Shown: positions 6,840-16,580, numbered from the stretch's first letter. The stretch: 64,000 nt of DNA from Butyrivibrio sp. MC2021 (GCF_000621605.1 NZ_JHXX01000003.1:299161-363160); one strand, 5' to 3'. Numbers and translations: made by a program. The notes: a model not told the origin generated them from the letters alone.

Positions 6840-9800
6840 ATGCCAACCAGTGAGAAAACCAGCTTAACTCCGCTTTACAACTCCATCACTATGGCCGAAG
6901 GTGAGACACTTCAGATACCGCTGTGCGGGGACGACGCCAATAACCACAGCGCCCTGAAGTGGGCTACCAGCGACACTGATCACGCCATCGTTGACAAAAA
7001 CGGCTATGTGACAGCAAAGCTTCGGGGTGAAGCAACCATCACAGTACAGGACAAAAAGGGTGATTCCATCGAAAGAGTTGCCAAGATCAAGATCTACATC
7101 GCCAAGGGCGGGTCTCTTATCACCGGAACTCTGCAGACTCTTTTGCCGCTGTATATTGACGAAAAGACAAGGCAGATCCTGAATGCGGACCTGAGCATCG
7201 TGACCTTACAGGACATTCTGGACAAAGCCGCCACCAAGGCTGACAGGCAGAATATCGCCAAAAAGACCGGTGTCACCGAATCCACCGTAGGTGTGTGGTT
7301 CAGACAGGCCGCCTTGTGGAACACACCGGGAATAACAAAGGAGATCTGTTATCTGGCTGCCATGGCGGGAATACGAAATGCCTATGACCTGTCCAAAGCA
7401 GAATTTGAGGACCTTAAGAACATCTTCAGGATCCTGGAAAACAGCATTGTTCTCCCGGAGGGGACAACTTTTATTCCGCCTAAGGACGACGACCTTCTGG
7501 TGGTCATTAACAACGCCCTGAAATCATCACCTCAGGAGAACATGTACTACTACGTTATCGGCGGTGAGGATCCGGAACCTACATTTCTTTTTGCCGCAGA
7601 GGATGACCTTATTAAGTCCGACACCCAGATTCTTCAGGAGGGTCTGGAGTTTTTAAACAACATAAAAATGTCTCTGCCGCTTCCAACCACCATCAGCGGC
7701 ACCGTTGTTATGAAGGAGGAGGGGAACAAGGGAAAGAGCGGCCTGAAAGTCACCCTTACCGGTATTGCCAATGCCACCAGGGATAAGACTGAGAACGAAG
7801 ATGAGCTCTTCTGCTACACAGACGAAGACGGCAGATTCACCATTGTCATGCCGGATCGCTACAACATGCAGGAGACCGTGAAGTTTACTGTCACGGAAAA
7901 CACTGATGATAACGCCTCCATGGCACTTAAATCCTCATCTGACGGGGCCTACAGTGTCAATCAGTCCACCTTTATCAGAAGGGCCTCTGAGATCATCGAC
8001 CATGAGTATGTGAAAATAATCACCGATGCAGCCAAGGGTACCACCGAGATAAAAAATGCCTCGGATATCCTCTCCTGCATCGACCGCATCCAGGTTCTTT
8101 CCGGAGAAATAGAGGATCTTGAAGGAGATATCTACGAAGCAGCCACAGGAAGTGCTGCCAAGACCCTGGCGGAAGCACTGCAGAAAAAGAAAGATGCTGA
8201 AGCTGCCCTGGATGATAAAGCCTACGCCCTTAAAGAGGAACTGGCTTTCCACTTCAAGGAAAAGGAAGCCGAGGTTGAAAAAGCTCAGGAGGAATTTAGT
8301 AAGATATCCGCCGGAGGACGTCTGATCCTTGTAAGCCAGATACAGAACTATTATGCGGAACTGGTGGAAGTATACAGTGAAGCAAGGATAACTGCAGGGC
8401 TTAAGCCTCTTACAGCTTTTTCAAAAATTGATGACCTCATTGCCAAAAAGCCCATAAAAGATGATACCCGCCTTAAAGCAAAGAAAATTTCCACAGAGTT
8501 GAAAGCACTTTTTGCGGCCAAAGACCTGTCTGTACTGGAAGATCTGATCACCGGTTCCATAACAGTTTTAGAAAGAATTGAGGCTGATGGTGATGACTTT
8601 GATTTCGAGGATTATTTTGACGGAAAAGATCTTATCATGACCGGCAAGTCAGGAGCCAGGATAAGCTCTGCCATCAAGGCCACCGGGGAACTTGGTCAGT
8701 ATATTAGAAAGTTCCGACTTGCCAAGGAAAAGATTGCCAGACTGGAGCAGGAAAAAGAGGCTCTTGCAATTGATATCGAGCTTTCCGACAAGCGATACGA
8801 GGAACTTAAAAAGAACCACGAGGACGGCCTTGGAACCAATTCTGAGATTCCGCTCTATGAGAGAGTCAGAAATATCTGCCATCTGTCCCAGCAAAAGATC
8901 ACTGACTATCTTGAGGCAGAAAGAGACGTTCTTGACTACACCAGAAAGTACAACATTGCCAGCGCCAATGCTGCTGTAATAAGCAGAGAGACAAAGATCA
9001 GTGATTACTGCAAATCAAAGGCAAAATGTGATAAGAACGGTAAGTTCGTAAGCAGCGATGATCCTGATGTTGCGGCCTACGAGCAGAAAAGGGAGGAATT
9101 GTCCGAGCTTAGTAAAGTGCTCTACGACCTTGATCCGAACACCAACAATTTCAAGAGAACCGTCCTTAACTTCCTGTCCAGAAAATTTGACTCTGACCTT
9201 GGAAAACTCACTCTTCACAAGGACTCTTTTGTCAAGAAAACCATGAAGCCCAGGGCTCTTCCCAGCGTAAAGCTCATGGGAGAAGGGGACGATGCAGTAT
9301 ATCTTCCTACGGATACAGCTCCCGCAAGGACCTTTAGCTACTCCATAATGCAGAGACTTGTGGAGCCTGAGATCACCATAAACAACAGAAAGTACACCCG
9401 CCAGAAGCTGACGGATGCCCTTGATGTCATGGCCTTCAAGGAGAACCTCTACGGAGATCAGTTAAAGATACCAATGGCTTCCTCACTTGGCATAGGCTAT
9501 ATCCTCAAGATGCATCAGGCCTGGGTTCCCGACGGCTATAGTCTCGGAAATCTTTTGTACTCCCTGGTTCTTGCACCGGGGGAGGAACAGAGAATAGTCG
9601 TAAAAGAGCATACGGAAGCTTATAATCTTCAGGACACCGCCTCCACCGTGGACACAATAAACGACAAATACAGTAACAGTCAAAGGGACAAGGAGACCGC
9701 AGCCTTCCAAACTGCTGCAGACCGCTACTCCTCTGCCAACTCAGACAGCTACTATTATACGGAATCAGAAAGCGGCGGTGGCTCGGGATGGGCAATCTTC

Positions 9801-11975
9801 GCTACCATCTCTTCATCATATGCTTCATCCTACGGAGAAAGCAGCGCTTCCGCTACTCAACGTGATAACTATGATGAGATATCCCTGGCAGCCCAGAATT
9901 TCCAAAGCACCATCCAGACTGAGGCCTCCAGGATAAGCTCCGAGCACAGGGCAAGTATCAGCATCGCCTCCAGTGAAGATGAAGAAGCTCTGTCCTCAAA
10001 GGTTATTGCCAACCACAATCACTCCCATGTCATGACAGTTCAGTACTGGGAGGTAATGAGAAGGTATTGCCTGGAGACCTGTATTGAGGGCGTGGACCTT
10101 ACACTTTTTGTTCCCCTTAAGCCCATACAATTCCTGCCAAACGAAGCAAAAGGGCTCTTTGGAATCTTCTCCCGGTACACCCTGGATCCCACCTGCTTTG
10201 ACGACTTCACAAAGAACATTTTCAACTTCAGATACGGCCAGCTCCTCAGGTATGCAGACTATCTAAGCCCTGCTCTTCCATGGCAGTATTCATCAGGACT
10301 TGAGCTGATAAAAAAATACGCTTCATACCCTCAGTGGACCACAGAGAAGTCATCCCTTGGCAACGACAAACAGGTAACTCTGAAACTTAAGGGTCACTTC
10401 ATGGAGTTTGATAACCTCAATGCAACACTGTACTTTAACAAGGCCGGAGCCGCTGTTGCAGGCCACATTACAAGCATTGATTACCACAGGATACATCCTT
10501 CCATGAACAGGCGCTCTGAGGTTCTGTACGCCATGAGGCTTATCAGGGGAGGAACAAATGTTGAGAAGGTAAAACAAAAGGTTAATCCTGCTGATCCCGA
10601 ATCCGTTGCAACGATCAATGTGATGAAGACCAGCACACTTAAGGAGACTGAGGTTGTGTTCACCTTTGATCTTCCTTCCAACATCTCCAACAATGATATT
10701 TCCTACATTGCCTTATATAACGACATTAGTACTTACAACTTCCGCTTAAGTCAGGATCCTGAATATATGGAACCGGATCAGGCCAAGTCCCTGGAGATGT
10801 TCAAGAATTCCGTATATAACTTCAGAAAAGACGACATCGACAGTATCGAGGACATGGATGCCCAGCTTCATTATTCCGGCGGACTTCCGGAGTGCTACCT
10901 GCATCCGGATGTAAGCTTCTCAAAATACGAGCTCCGGGATCTGGGTCCTATCGAGTTTACCGCCACTGTAACGGTTTCAGGAAAAAAAGACAGCATCCTG
11001 ACTCCGGGCTGTTCTTCAGCAAAGCTTGGGGACTACTGCATTCGTCTTGATGTATCGGATCATATTCCTGTTCTTGGCTTCAACGAGATCATGAAGATGG
11101 AAGAAACCCTGCATCACGTTGCAGCCAACACCATCCGTTATTCCCAGGTGGTCTGGAAGTCACTTACAACCAACGAAAGGATACTGCTTCTTGAGCCTTA
11201 CACCGTGGAATTTGCTCATCCGGAAAAGCTTGCTTCCAAGAATTCAAAGTCGAGCTACGTAAGCAAGATACCGCTCCTTAACTGCGTAAATGCCCACAAG
11301 CTTCTTGGATTCTACGGAAACTGCATGATACTGCCATTTACTTATCCGAAGGAGCTGGCAGAGGCTCTTGGTAAAACTGCTTCCGACATCCAGGACGAGC
11401 TGTACCGCTACCACACAAGCAACTTCAGGGTTCCGACCACTGTGGTTTCCGTGCCTACCTCTGGCATGGTTGGCGAAGCTGTTCTGGGCGCAACCAATGT
11501 CAGTGAAAAGATTGATATTACAAGGTTCTGGAACTGGCAGGATTCAGATATCGATCATACTACTCTTCCTACCGATAAGATGACAGCCAACAGCATCCTT
11601 GAAAATGCAAAAACTCAGGCTGCCGTGGCACCTACCCAGGGAGTTACCGCAACATCCCATATTGATGCGGGTCAGCTTGTCAACGCTCTTATCAGCAGGG
11701 CTCAGCCTACCTTTGCAAATGCCCTTGAAAACACGGATCTCAGAGAGGTTCTGAAGACCGCAGATACCAACACCGCAACGGGAAGAGATAACGTGATCAA
11801 GGCCAACACAGAGATTGTCACCAAGGCCATTGAGACCGCAGGAAATGTTGCTTCTGCCGGCCTTGCTCCAAAGAAGAAGGAGAAGGAAGAAAACAGTGAG
11901 ACACCAAAGCCTGGGGAAGGTCAGAAACCCACGGAAGGCGGAGAAGGCCAGAAGCCCCAGAAGCCTAAGAGTTAA
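6840..11975 (+). CDS. Giant multidomain protein of unknown function (1711 aa)
   Basis: The start has the ribosome site GGAAAGGGGAAG. There is no signal peptide. In order: residues 1-90 resemble a Big-2 Ig-like fold (ALKWATSDTDHAIVDKNGYV); 110-200 a helical DUF4332-like region; 285-380 a carboxypeptidase-regulatory/Cna-B-like beta domain (TISGTVV ... DEDGRFTIVMP); 390-800 long charged coiled-coil stretches; 880-1080 a distinctive core with SLGIGYIL, LAPGEEQR and a His-rich ANHNHSHVMTVQYW at about 1057-1070, separated by a Ser/Tyr/Gly-rich segment; then beta-rich sequence and a Pro/Gly/Lys/Glu-rich tail (KPGEGQKPTEGGEGQKP). Similar core motifs occur, as far as I recall, in large uncharacterised bacterial proteins. 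It is followed after 14 bases by a 97-residue gene. Structural scaffold or large toxin-like assembly are guesses. Confidence 0.8.
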   Translation: MPTSEKTSLTPLYNSITMAEGETLQIPLCGDDANNHSALKWATSDTDHAIVDKNGYVTAKLRGEATITVQDKKGDSIERVAKIKIYIAKGGSLITGTLQTLLPLYIDEKTRQILNADLSIVTLQDILDKAATKADRQNIAKKTGVTESTVGVWFRQAALWNTPGITKEICYLAAMAGIRNAYDLSKAEFEDLKNIFRILENSIVLPEGTTFIPPKDDDLLVVINNALKSSPQENMYYYVIGGEDPEPTFLFAAEDDLIKSDTQILQEGLEFLNNIKMSLPLPTTISGTVVMKEEGNKGKSGLKVTLTGIANATRDKTENEDELFCYTDEDGRFTIVMPDRYNMQETVKFTVTENTDDNASMALKSSSDGAYSVNQSTFIRRASEIIDHEYVKIITDAAKGTTEIKNASDILSCIDRIQVLSGEIEDLEGDIYEAATGSAAKTLAEALQKKKDAEAALDDKAYALKEELAFHFKEKEAEVEKAQEEFSKISAGGRLILVSQIQNYYAELVEVYSEARITAGLKPLTAFSKIDDLIAKKPIKDDTRLKAKKISTELKALFAAKDLSVLEDLITGSITVLERIEADGDDFDFEDYFDGKDLIMTGKSGARISSAIKATGELGQYIRKFRLAKEKIARLEQEKEALAIDIELSDKRYEELKKNHEDGLGTNSEIPLYERVRNICHLSQQKITDYLEAERDVLDYTRKYNIASANAAVISRETKISDYCKSKAKCDKNGKFVSSDDPDVAAYEQKREELSELSKVLYDLDPNTNNFKRTVLNFLSRKFDSDLGKLTLHKDSFVKKTMKPRALPSVKLMGEGDDAVYLPTDTAPARTFSYSIMQRLVEPEITINNRKYTRQKLTDALDVMAFKENLYGDQLKIPMASSLGIGYILKMHQAWVPDGYSLGNLLYSLVLAPGEEQRIVVKEHTEAYNLQDTASTVDTINDKYSNSQRDKETAAFQTAADRYSSANSDSYYYTESESGGGSGWAIFATISSSYASSYGESSASATQRDNYDEISLAAQNFQSTIQTEASRISSEHRASISIASSEDEEALSSKVIANHNHSHVMTVQYWEVMRRYCLETCIEGVDLTLFVPLKPIQFLPNEAKGLFGIFSRYTLDPTCFDDFTKNIFNFRYGQLLRYADYLSPALPWQYSSGLELIKKYASYPQWTTEKSSLGNDKQVTLKLKGHFMEFDNLNATLYFNKAGAAVAGHITSIDYHRIHPSMNRRSEVLYAMRLIRGGTNVEKVKQKVNPADPESVATINVMKTSTLKETEVVFTFDLPSNISNNDISYIALYNDISTYNFRLSQDPEYMEPDQAKSLEMFKNSVYNFRKDDIDSIEDMDAQLHYSGGLPECYLHPDVSFSKYELRDLGPIEFTATVTVSGKKDSILTPGCSSAKLGDYCIRLDVSDHIPVLGFNEIMKMEETLHHVAANTIRYSQVVWKSLTTNERILLLEPYTVEFAHPEKLASKNSKSSYVSKIPLLNCVNAHKLLGFYGNCMILPFTYPKELAEALGKTASDIQDELYRYHTSNFRVPTTVVSVPTSGMVGEAVLGATNVSEKIDITRFWNWQDSDIDHTTLPTDKMTANSILENAKTQAAVAPTQGVTATSHIDAGQLVNALISRAQPTFANALENTDLREVLKTADTNTATGRDNVIKANTEIVTKAIETAGNVASAGLAPKKKEKEENSETPKPGEGQKPTEGGEGQKPQKPKS

Positions 11976-11989
11976 CAGGAGGTAAAAAT

Positions 11990-12283
11990 ATGAGCAACAA
12001 TCAGCAATACGACGGCCAGGAAGCTTTGCTCCAGGCCATGGCCCAGCTCCTTAATGCTGAGTCCAGTGAAAAGGCTCAGGAATATAAAAATCTGATCTTA
12101 AAAAGAATCGCTGAGGAAAGTGATGTTAAGCCCACAAGAATCCCGACTCCCCGGAACATCACGGAGGTGGGAGGTTACTACAATCTCATCGAACAGGTTC
12201 AGACCAATTCTTTGGAACTGGAACAGAAAAAAATAGATATGCAGCTTGCGCTTATCGCATCTGCGCTGGGACTGCCGGTATAA
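11990..12283 (+). CDS. Small helical partner protein (97 aa)
   Basis: It begins 14 bases after the 1,711-residue gene with AGGAGG upstream and ends before a strong terminator, so the two are one operon. The product is Gln/Glu-rich and helical (QEALLQAMAQLLNAES; LELEQKKIDMQLALIASALG), with a short Pro/Arg linker (TRIPTPRNITEVGGYY) between two helical parts. Unrecognised; most likely an accessory or chaperone-like partner of the giant protein. Confidence 0.75.
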   Translation: MSNNQQYDGQEALLQAMAQLLNAESSEKAQEYKNLILKRIAEESDVKPTRIPTPRNITEVGGYYNLIEQVQTNSLELEQKKIDMQLALIASALGLPV

Positions 12284-12290
12284 AAACAAA

Positions 12291-12325
12291 GGTGGGAGCC
12301 AATCGCTCCCACCTTCTTTTTCTTT
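12291..12325 (+). terminator. Rho-independent terminator
   Basis: GGTGGGAGC and GCTCCCACC form a 9-bp stem (12291-12299 with 12305-12313) with a 5-base loop, followed by TTCTTTTTC. It ends the giant-protein operon and separates it from the converging DUF3021 gene. Confidence 0.9.
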
Positions 12326-12350
12326 CAGATCATATAATTAAACCTTAAAT

Positions 12351-12773
12351 TCAATCCTCATTGAAATTCTTAAGGGCATTGGTCATTTCATCTGCTTCGT
12401 TTTTGGAAAGCAGGTATGAGATCAGGGCTGTGATAAAGTACACTGCCGCAACGCTTCCTGCCACTGTAAGAGCGCCGGATAAGGATAATTCAAACCAGTT
12501 AAATAAGCTTCCCAGCCCCATGATGATGGCGCAGAGCACAATATAATGCCCCACTCCCAGCAGTATCCTTACGGGCACTCCCATGGGCTTCTTGGGATTG
12601 ATTGAAAAAACAATTGTGGTCACCAGAGATGTGGCCAGACTTGCACAGAAGATCTGGGGGATTATCTCAACCCATATGGTGTCGTATCTGAAAATACTGA
12701 TCCACACCACCAGCATGATAGCTGTATTTATTATCACAAACCATTTTAATAGATCGGTAAAAAATGTTTTCAT
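12351..12773 (-). CDS. DUF3021-type membrane protein (140 aa)
   Basis: Four hydrophobic segments (WFVIINTAIMLVVWISI; IFCASLATSLVTTIVF; ILLGVGHYIVLCAIIMGLG; VAAVYFITALISYLL) and the length fit the DUF3021 family, which is characteristically paired with LytTR DNA-binding regulators. It is the last gene of the exporter operon, 23 bases after the LytTR gene. The likely role, modulating the LytTR protein at the membrane, comes from the known pairing, not from the sequence. Confidence 0.75.
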   Translation of the reverse strand: MKTFFTDLLKWFVIINTAIMLVVWISIFRYDTIWVEIIPQIFCASLATSLVTTIVFSINPKKPMGVPVRILLGVGHYIVLCAIIMGLGSLFNWFELSLSGALTVAGSVAAVYFITALISYLLSKNEADEMTNALKNFNED

Positions 12774-12796
12774 ATGCTTATGTTCAGCCTCCCCTC

Positions 12797-13246
12797 TTAC
12801 TTTCCTATTCCCAGCTTTTTCTTAAGTTCAGGCACATAGCCCCTGGAGATGATGATGTCCTCTCCGTTTCGAAGACTGGCTATGAACCTTCCGTTAAACT
12901 CCGGGCTCAGATGGTCGATGGCTCTGATATTTACTATGGCATTTTTGGATATCCTGAGAAAAGAAGAATCAGAAAGAAGCTCTTCTATTTCAAAGAGCTT
13001 TTTCCTGGTCTCATAGCAGTTTCCCCTGGTATAGGCAAAGACACGGTTGTCGGTGGCATCGAAGTACAGGATCTCCCTGGTGGGAACCATCTGTATACTC
13101 TCATCCGCATAGAGGGCCATGGTGTCCTTGCTGACGCCGTCCTTTAGCCGGCGCACCAGCTTCAGGACTTCGTCGTTCAGTTCTGCCATTTTTATTATGA
13201 TTTCGTCTTCTTCACCGGGCATCGGTGTTTCAATAGTTATCTTCAT
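12797..13246 (-). CDS. LytTR-domain DNA-binding regulator (149 aa)
   Basis: The C-terminal 95 residues have LytTR features (VPTREILYFDATDNRVFAYT, FLRISKNAIVNIRAIDHLSP, IISRGYVPELKKKLG). There is no receiver domain, so this is the stand-alone type that works with a DUF3021 membrane partner, encoded next. The ATG overlaps the stop of the permease (TAATG), so translation is coupled. It probably regulates its own operon; a palindrome at 15095-15109 upstream is a candidate site. Confidence 0.85.
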   Translation of the reverse strand: MKITIETPMPGEEDEIIIKMAELNDEVLKLVRRLKDGVSKDTMALYADESIQMVPTREILYFDATDNRVFAYTRGNCYETRKKLFEIEELLSDSSFLRISKNAIVNIRAIDHLSPEFNGRFIASLRNGEDIIISRGYVPELKKKLGIGK

Positions 13247-14157
13247 TATCTGTCTTTCTTTTTGCAAACTGTTAAACAAATTGTGGAAAGCACGATGAAT
13301 ACTAACCCCACAGCTATAAGTATACCTACTTTTCCGTACTGGGACAATTGTGTATTGCCAAAGAAGAGCTCCATTCCCATGGCCTTGTCCACTTCGCTTC
13401 TGATGATCTCGGGAGTTCCGGCAAAAAAGCTGTTCTCCAGGGACTTCAGCATAACTTTTCTAAAGAGTGATGTTCCGTAAATAAAGGGGAAGCACTTAAC
13501 CACATGCTGCATGGTGTCGCTCATGGAGCCAATGGGGAAATAGATTCCCCCAAGAAAGCCCGCCAAAGTTCCCAGGATGATTCCGATGCCGCTCCAGGCG
13601 CTCTGGCTCTTTATTACTGTTGCCAGAAGGAACATGATTGCCGCGTAAACGAAGGTGTTCAGCATGATAAGAAATATCAGCTGCAGATTGGTTTCAAGGG
13701 GAAGAAGGTCTATTCCGTTGATAACACCGATGATCTCTGTGATAACAAGAGTCACGATGCTCATGATAACTCCTGCTGCCCAGGCTGCTGAGATGTAACC
13801 AAGGACAAACACAGGTCTCTTCACAGGCATTACCATCAGTGAGTTCAGACGGTTACCGGTTCTGTCTTTTATCATGTTTGAGAAAAAAGCATGTGTCACA
13901 GTTGATGCATTGATAGTCATGATTCCTGCACAGGTCCAGAGGAAGCTGAAGTTCTTTACATAGTCCACATCTGCGTCGCCCCCTCTTCCCGGCACAAGCC
14001 TGATGGCATCCAGGAGATTGTCGTTATTGATATCCCCCAGGAAAAATACCATAAGAAGGATGATTATAAGCATTGATAACAGTGAAAAAAACACTGCGGA
14101 ATAATCTCTGAAATACAGGTAAAGATTTCTTTTATTTATAGCAAGGAAACTTCTCAT
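13246..14157 (-). CDS. ABC-2 type exporter permease (303 aa)
   Basis: Six hydrophobic segments in the ABC-2 pattern: one near residue 25 (AVFFSLLSMLIIILLMVFFL), a cluster between 70 and 235, and a C-terminal one (GILIAVGLVFIVLSTICLTV), with a large loop after the first. The motif LAGFLGGIYFPIGSMSD is typical of ABC-2 membrane proteins. It forms a transporter with the ATPase whose stop codon overlaps its ATG. Substrate unknown; drug or peptide export is usual for this class. Confidence 0.85.
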   Translation of the reverse strand: MRSFLAINKRNLYLYFRDYSAVFFSLLSMLIIILLMVFFLGDINNDNLLDAIRLVPGRGGDADVDYVKNFSFLWTCAGIMTINASTVTHAFFSNMIKDRTGNRLNSLMVMPVKRPVFVLGYISAAWAAGVIMSIVTLVITEIIGVINGIDLLPLETNLQLIFLIMLNTFVYAAIMFLLATVIKSQSAWSGIGIILGTLAGFLGGIYFPIGSMSDTMQHVVKCFPFIYGTSLFRKVMLKSLENSFFAGTPEIIRSEVDKAMGMELFFGNTQLSQYGKVGILIAVGLVFIVLSTICLTVCKKKDR

Positions 14158-15071
14158 TATACTGCCCTCCCAAGTCCGTTAGTTACATTTAAAAATACGT
14201 CGTCCATTTTGCCCTGAATGATCTCAAAACCATCGATGATGCCCTTTAGGGAGCCGGCCTTTTCTGCGGCTTCAAAGGGATTTTTTGTCAGGGCGTAGCC
14301 CCCGTAGGAGGTGGCTACCAGGTTCTCTTTTCCCATAAGCTCCGTAACTTTCCCCAGCTTATCTTCACTGAAATAGAGCTTTAAGCTGTCACTGGCAAAT
14401 CGCTCCTTGAGCTCGAAGGGGGTGCCCTCCGCCAGCTTTTTGCCCTTGTCTATGATGATGATCTTGTCTGCGGCCTGAGCTTCCTCCATGTAATGGGTGG
14501 TGAGGAAAACCGTCATGTCTGTGGTTGCTCTAAGCTGCTCCACCGCTTCCCATACATCCACTCTTGTGGCGGGATCAAGGCCCGTGGTGGGCTCATCCAG
14601 GAAAAGGATCTTTGGTGAGTGCATCAGTGCGAAGGCTATCTCGCAGCGTCTCTTCTGACCTCCGGAGAGAACTCTGTATCTTTTATCCATGATGTCCGAG
14701 AGCTTTAAGATATCTGAAAGATCTGACAGGCGGTTCTTTATCTTCCCGGCGTCCATTCCCAGCATCTTTGATCTTGTGACAATGTTTTCTTTAACTGTGA
14801 AAAGGTCGTCCAGAACATTGGACTGATATACCACGCCGATGGACTTTCTGATGTCCATATCTTCTTTTCCAAGCTTATAGCCGCAAAGATATGCCTCTCC
14901 TTCGTCCGGGGTAAGTATTGTTGAAAGCATGTTGACGGTGGTGGACTTGCCCGCTCCGTTTACTCCCAGGAATCCGACAAAGTCTCCTTGAGGGATCTCA
15001 AATCCAAGGTTGTCAACAGCATTAAATTTTCCGTATCTTTTTGTGAGATTTTTGATTTCTATGGAATTCAT
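14157..15071 (-). CDS. ABC exporter ATPase (304 aa)
   Basis: Walker A GVNGAGKST near residue 40, Q-loop VVYQSN, signature LSGGQKRRCE, Walker B ILFLDEPTTGLDP and the switch His in LTTHYMEE identify an ABC-2/DrrA-type ATPase. The extra C-terminal 90 residues match this class. First gene of the operon ATPase-permease-LytTR-DUF3021. A 13-bp inverted repeat covers its ribosome site and start codon (15071-15128). Confidence 0.9.
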   Translation of the reverse strand: MNSIEIKNLTKRYGKFNAVDNLGFEIPQGDFVGFLGVNGAGKSTTVNMLSTILTPDEGEAYLCGYKLGKEDMDIRKSIGVVYQSNVLDDLFTVKENIVTRSKMLGMDAGKIKNRLSDLSDILKLSDIMDKRYRVLSGGQKRRCEIAFALMHSPKILFLDEPTTGLDPATRVDVWEAVEQLRATTDMTVFLTTHYMEEAQAADKIIIIDKGKKLAEGTPFELKERFASDSLKLYFSEDKLGKVTELMGKENLVATSYGGYALTKNPFEAAEKAGSLKGIIDGFEIIQGKMDDVFLNVTNGLGRAV

Positions 15072-15128
15072 TGCGCCTCATGTCCTTTCGTTTTATCTGA
15101 TGATCAGATGATAGAACATGAGGCGCAA
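15071..15128 (-). promoter_or_regulatory. Hairpin sequestering the ATPase ribosome site
   Basis: ACATGAGGCGCAA (15116-15128) and TTGCGCCTCATGT (15071-15083) are a perfect 13-bp inverted repeat. On the minus-strand mRNA the 3' arm contains the GAGGCG ribosome site and ends on the A of the ATG. Inside is a second palindrome, ATCTGA-TGA-TCAGAT (15095-15109). The fold should block initiation of the first exporter gene unless opened; the inner palindrome could alternatively be a DNA operator. Confidence 0.7.
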
Positions 15129-15196
15129 AGGCAAAATAGATTTTAATGTAAGATGTATTTTTCGGAAGGTAAGTTGCAATTATTGAAGACTAAATA

Positions 15197-16480
15197 TTAT
15201 TTTGCTGCCGCAAAACCTTTCTCCAGGTCTGCGATGATATCATCGATATGCTCTGTACCGATGGAGAGTCTGATGGTGCTCTGGGTTATGCCCTGATCGG
15301 CCAGCTCCTCGTCGTTAAGCTGTGAGTGTGTGGTGGTTGCAGGATGGATAACAAGGCTCTTAACATCAGCAACATTGGCAAGCAGAGAGAATATCTCCAG
15401 GTTGTCGATGAATTTCCAGGCTGCCTCTTTTCCACCCTTTATCTCGAAAGTAAATATGGAAGCTCCGCCGTTGGGGAAGTACTTCTCATAAAGAGCGTGG
15501 TCAGGGTGATCCTTAAGTGAAGGATGGTTAACCTTCTCAACCTGAGGGTGGTTAGCAAGGAACTCCACAACCTTCTTGGTATTCTCAGCGTGTCTGTCGA
15601 GACGAAGTGACAGTGTCTCAACACCCTGAAGAAGCAGGAATGCGTTGAATGGAGAAATGGTTGCTCCTGTGTCTCTGAGAAGGATAGCTCTGATGTAAGT
15701 TACAAATGCAGCAGGGCCTACCACATCATAGAAGGATACGCCGTGATAGCTTGGGTTGGGAGCTGCGATCTGAGGATAGTTGCCGCTCTCCTTCCAGTTG
15801 AACTTGCCGGCCTCAACGATGATTCCGCCGAGGGTTGTGCCGTGGCCGCCGATGAACTTGGTGGCTGAATGAACTACGATATCAGCGCCGTGCTCGATGG
15901 GTCTGATAAGATATGGTGTTCCGAAGGTGTTGTCGATAACCAGTGGAAGACCGTGCTTGTGGGCGATCTCTGCGATGGCATCGATATCGGGAATATCACT
16001 GTTGGGATTACCCAGGGTCTCAAGATAGATGGCTCTTGTGTTCTCCTTGATGGCTCCCTCAACCTCTGCCAGGTTATGAGCATCTACAAATGTAGTTGTA
16101 ATGCCGTACTGTGGAAGAGTGTGGGCAAGAAGGTTGTAGCTTCCTCCGTAGATGGTCTTCTGAGCTACGATGTGTCCGCCGTTTGCTGCAAGAGCCTGAA
16201 CAGTATAAGTGATGGCTGCTGCTCCGGATGCTACAGCAAGAGCTGCGCTGCCGCCCTCAAGAGCTGCGATTCTCTTCTCAAGAACGTCCTGTGTGGAATT
16301 GGTAAGTCTTCCGTATATATTTCCTGCATCAGCAAGGCCGAATCTGTCAGCGGCGTGCTGTGAGTTTCTGAATACATAAGAAGTTGTCTGGTAAATGGGC
16401 ACTGCCCTTGCGTCTGTAGCCGGATCCGGCTGCTCCTGTCCAACATGTAACTGAAGTGTCTCAAATCTGTAATTGCTCAT
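15197..16480 (-). CDS. metY: O-acetylhomoserine sulfhydrylase (427 aa)
   Basis: Member of the Cys/Met-metabolism PLP-enzyme family: PLP lysine in HSATKFIGGHGT near residue 208, substrate-binding motifs YGRLTNST and LETLGNPNSD, and the family ending in STIRLSIGTEHIDDI. Length about 427 and the insert around 225-260 fit MetY rather than MetB/MetC. It makes homocysteine from O-acetylhomoserine and sulfide, a direct sulfur-assimilation route to methionine. Divergent from an Rrf2 regulator 193 bases away; a TTGACA/TATGAT promoter lies between. Confidence 0.92.
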   Translation of the reverse strand: MSNYRFETLQLHVGQEQPDPATDARAVPIYQTTSYVFRNSQHAADRFGLADAGNIYGRLTNSTQDVLEKRIAALEGGSAALAVASGAAAITYTVQALAANGGHIVAQKTIYGGSYNLLAHTLPQYGITTTFVDAHNLAEVEGAIKENTRAIYLETLGNPNSDIPDIDAIAEIAHKHGLPLVIDNTFGTPYLIRPIEHGADIVVHSATKFIGGHGTTLGGIIVEAGKFNWKESGNYPQIAAPNPSYHGVSFYDVVGPAAFVTYIRAILLRDTGATISPFNAFLLLQGVETLSLRLDRHAENTKKVVEFLANHPQVEKVNHPSLKDHPDHALYEKYFPNGGASIFTFEIKGGKEAAWKFIDNLEIFSLLANVADVKSLVIHPATTTHSQLNDEELADQGITQSTIRLSIGTEHIDDIIADLEKGFAAAK

Positions 16481-16533
16481 ACCCTTTATCTCCTCTCGAA
16501 TTTGTTTTCGTCTTGGCTGTTTTTGTTGAAAAA

Positions 16534-16563
16534 ATCATATAACGTATTTACCTACTGTGTCAA
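16534..16563 (-). promoter_or_regulatory. metY promoter
   Basis: On the minus strand TTGACA (16558-16563) and TATGAT (16534-16539) are 18 bases apart, about 55 bases upstream of the metY start. The leader is too short for a SAM or T-box riboswitch, so control is probably by a repressor such as the divergent Rrf2 protein. Confidence 0.65.
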
Positions 16564-16580
16564 TATGTTTTATAATAACT

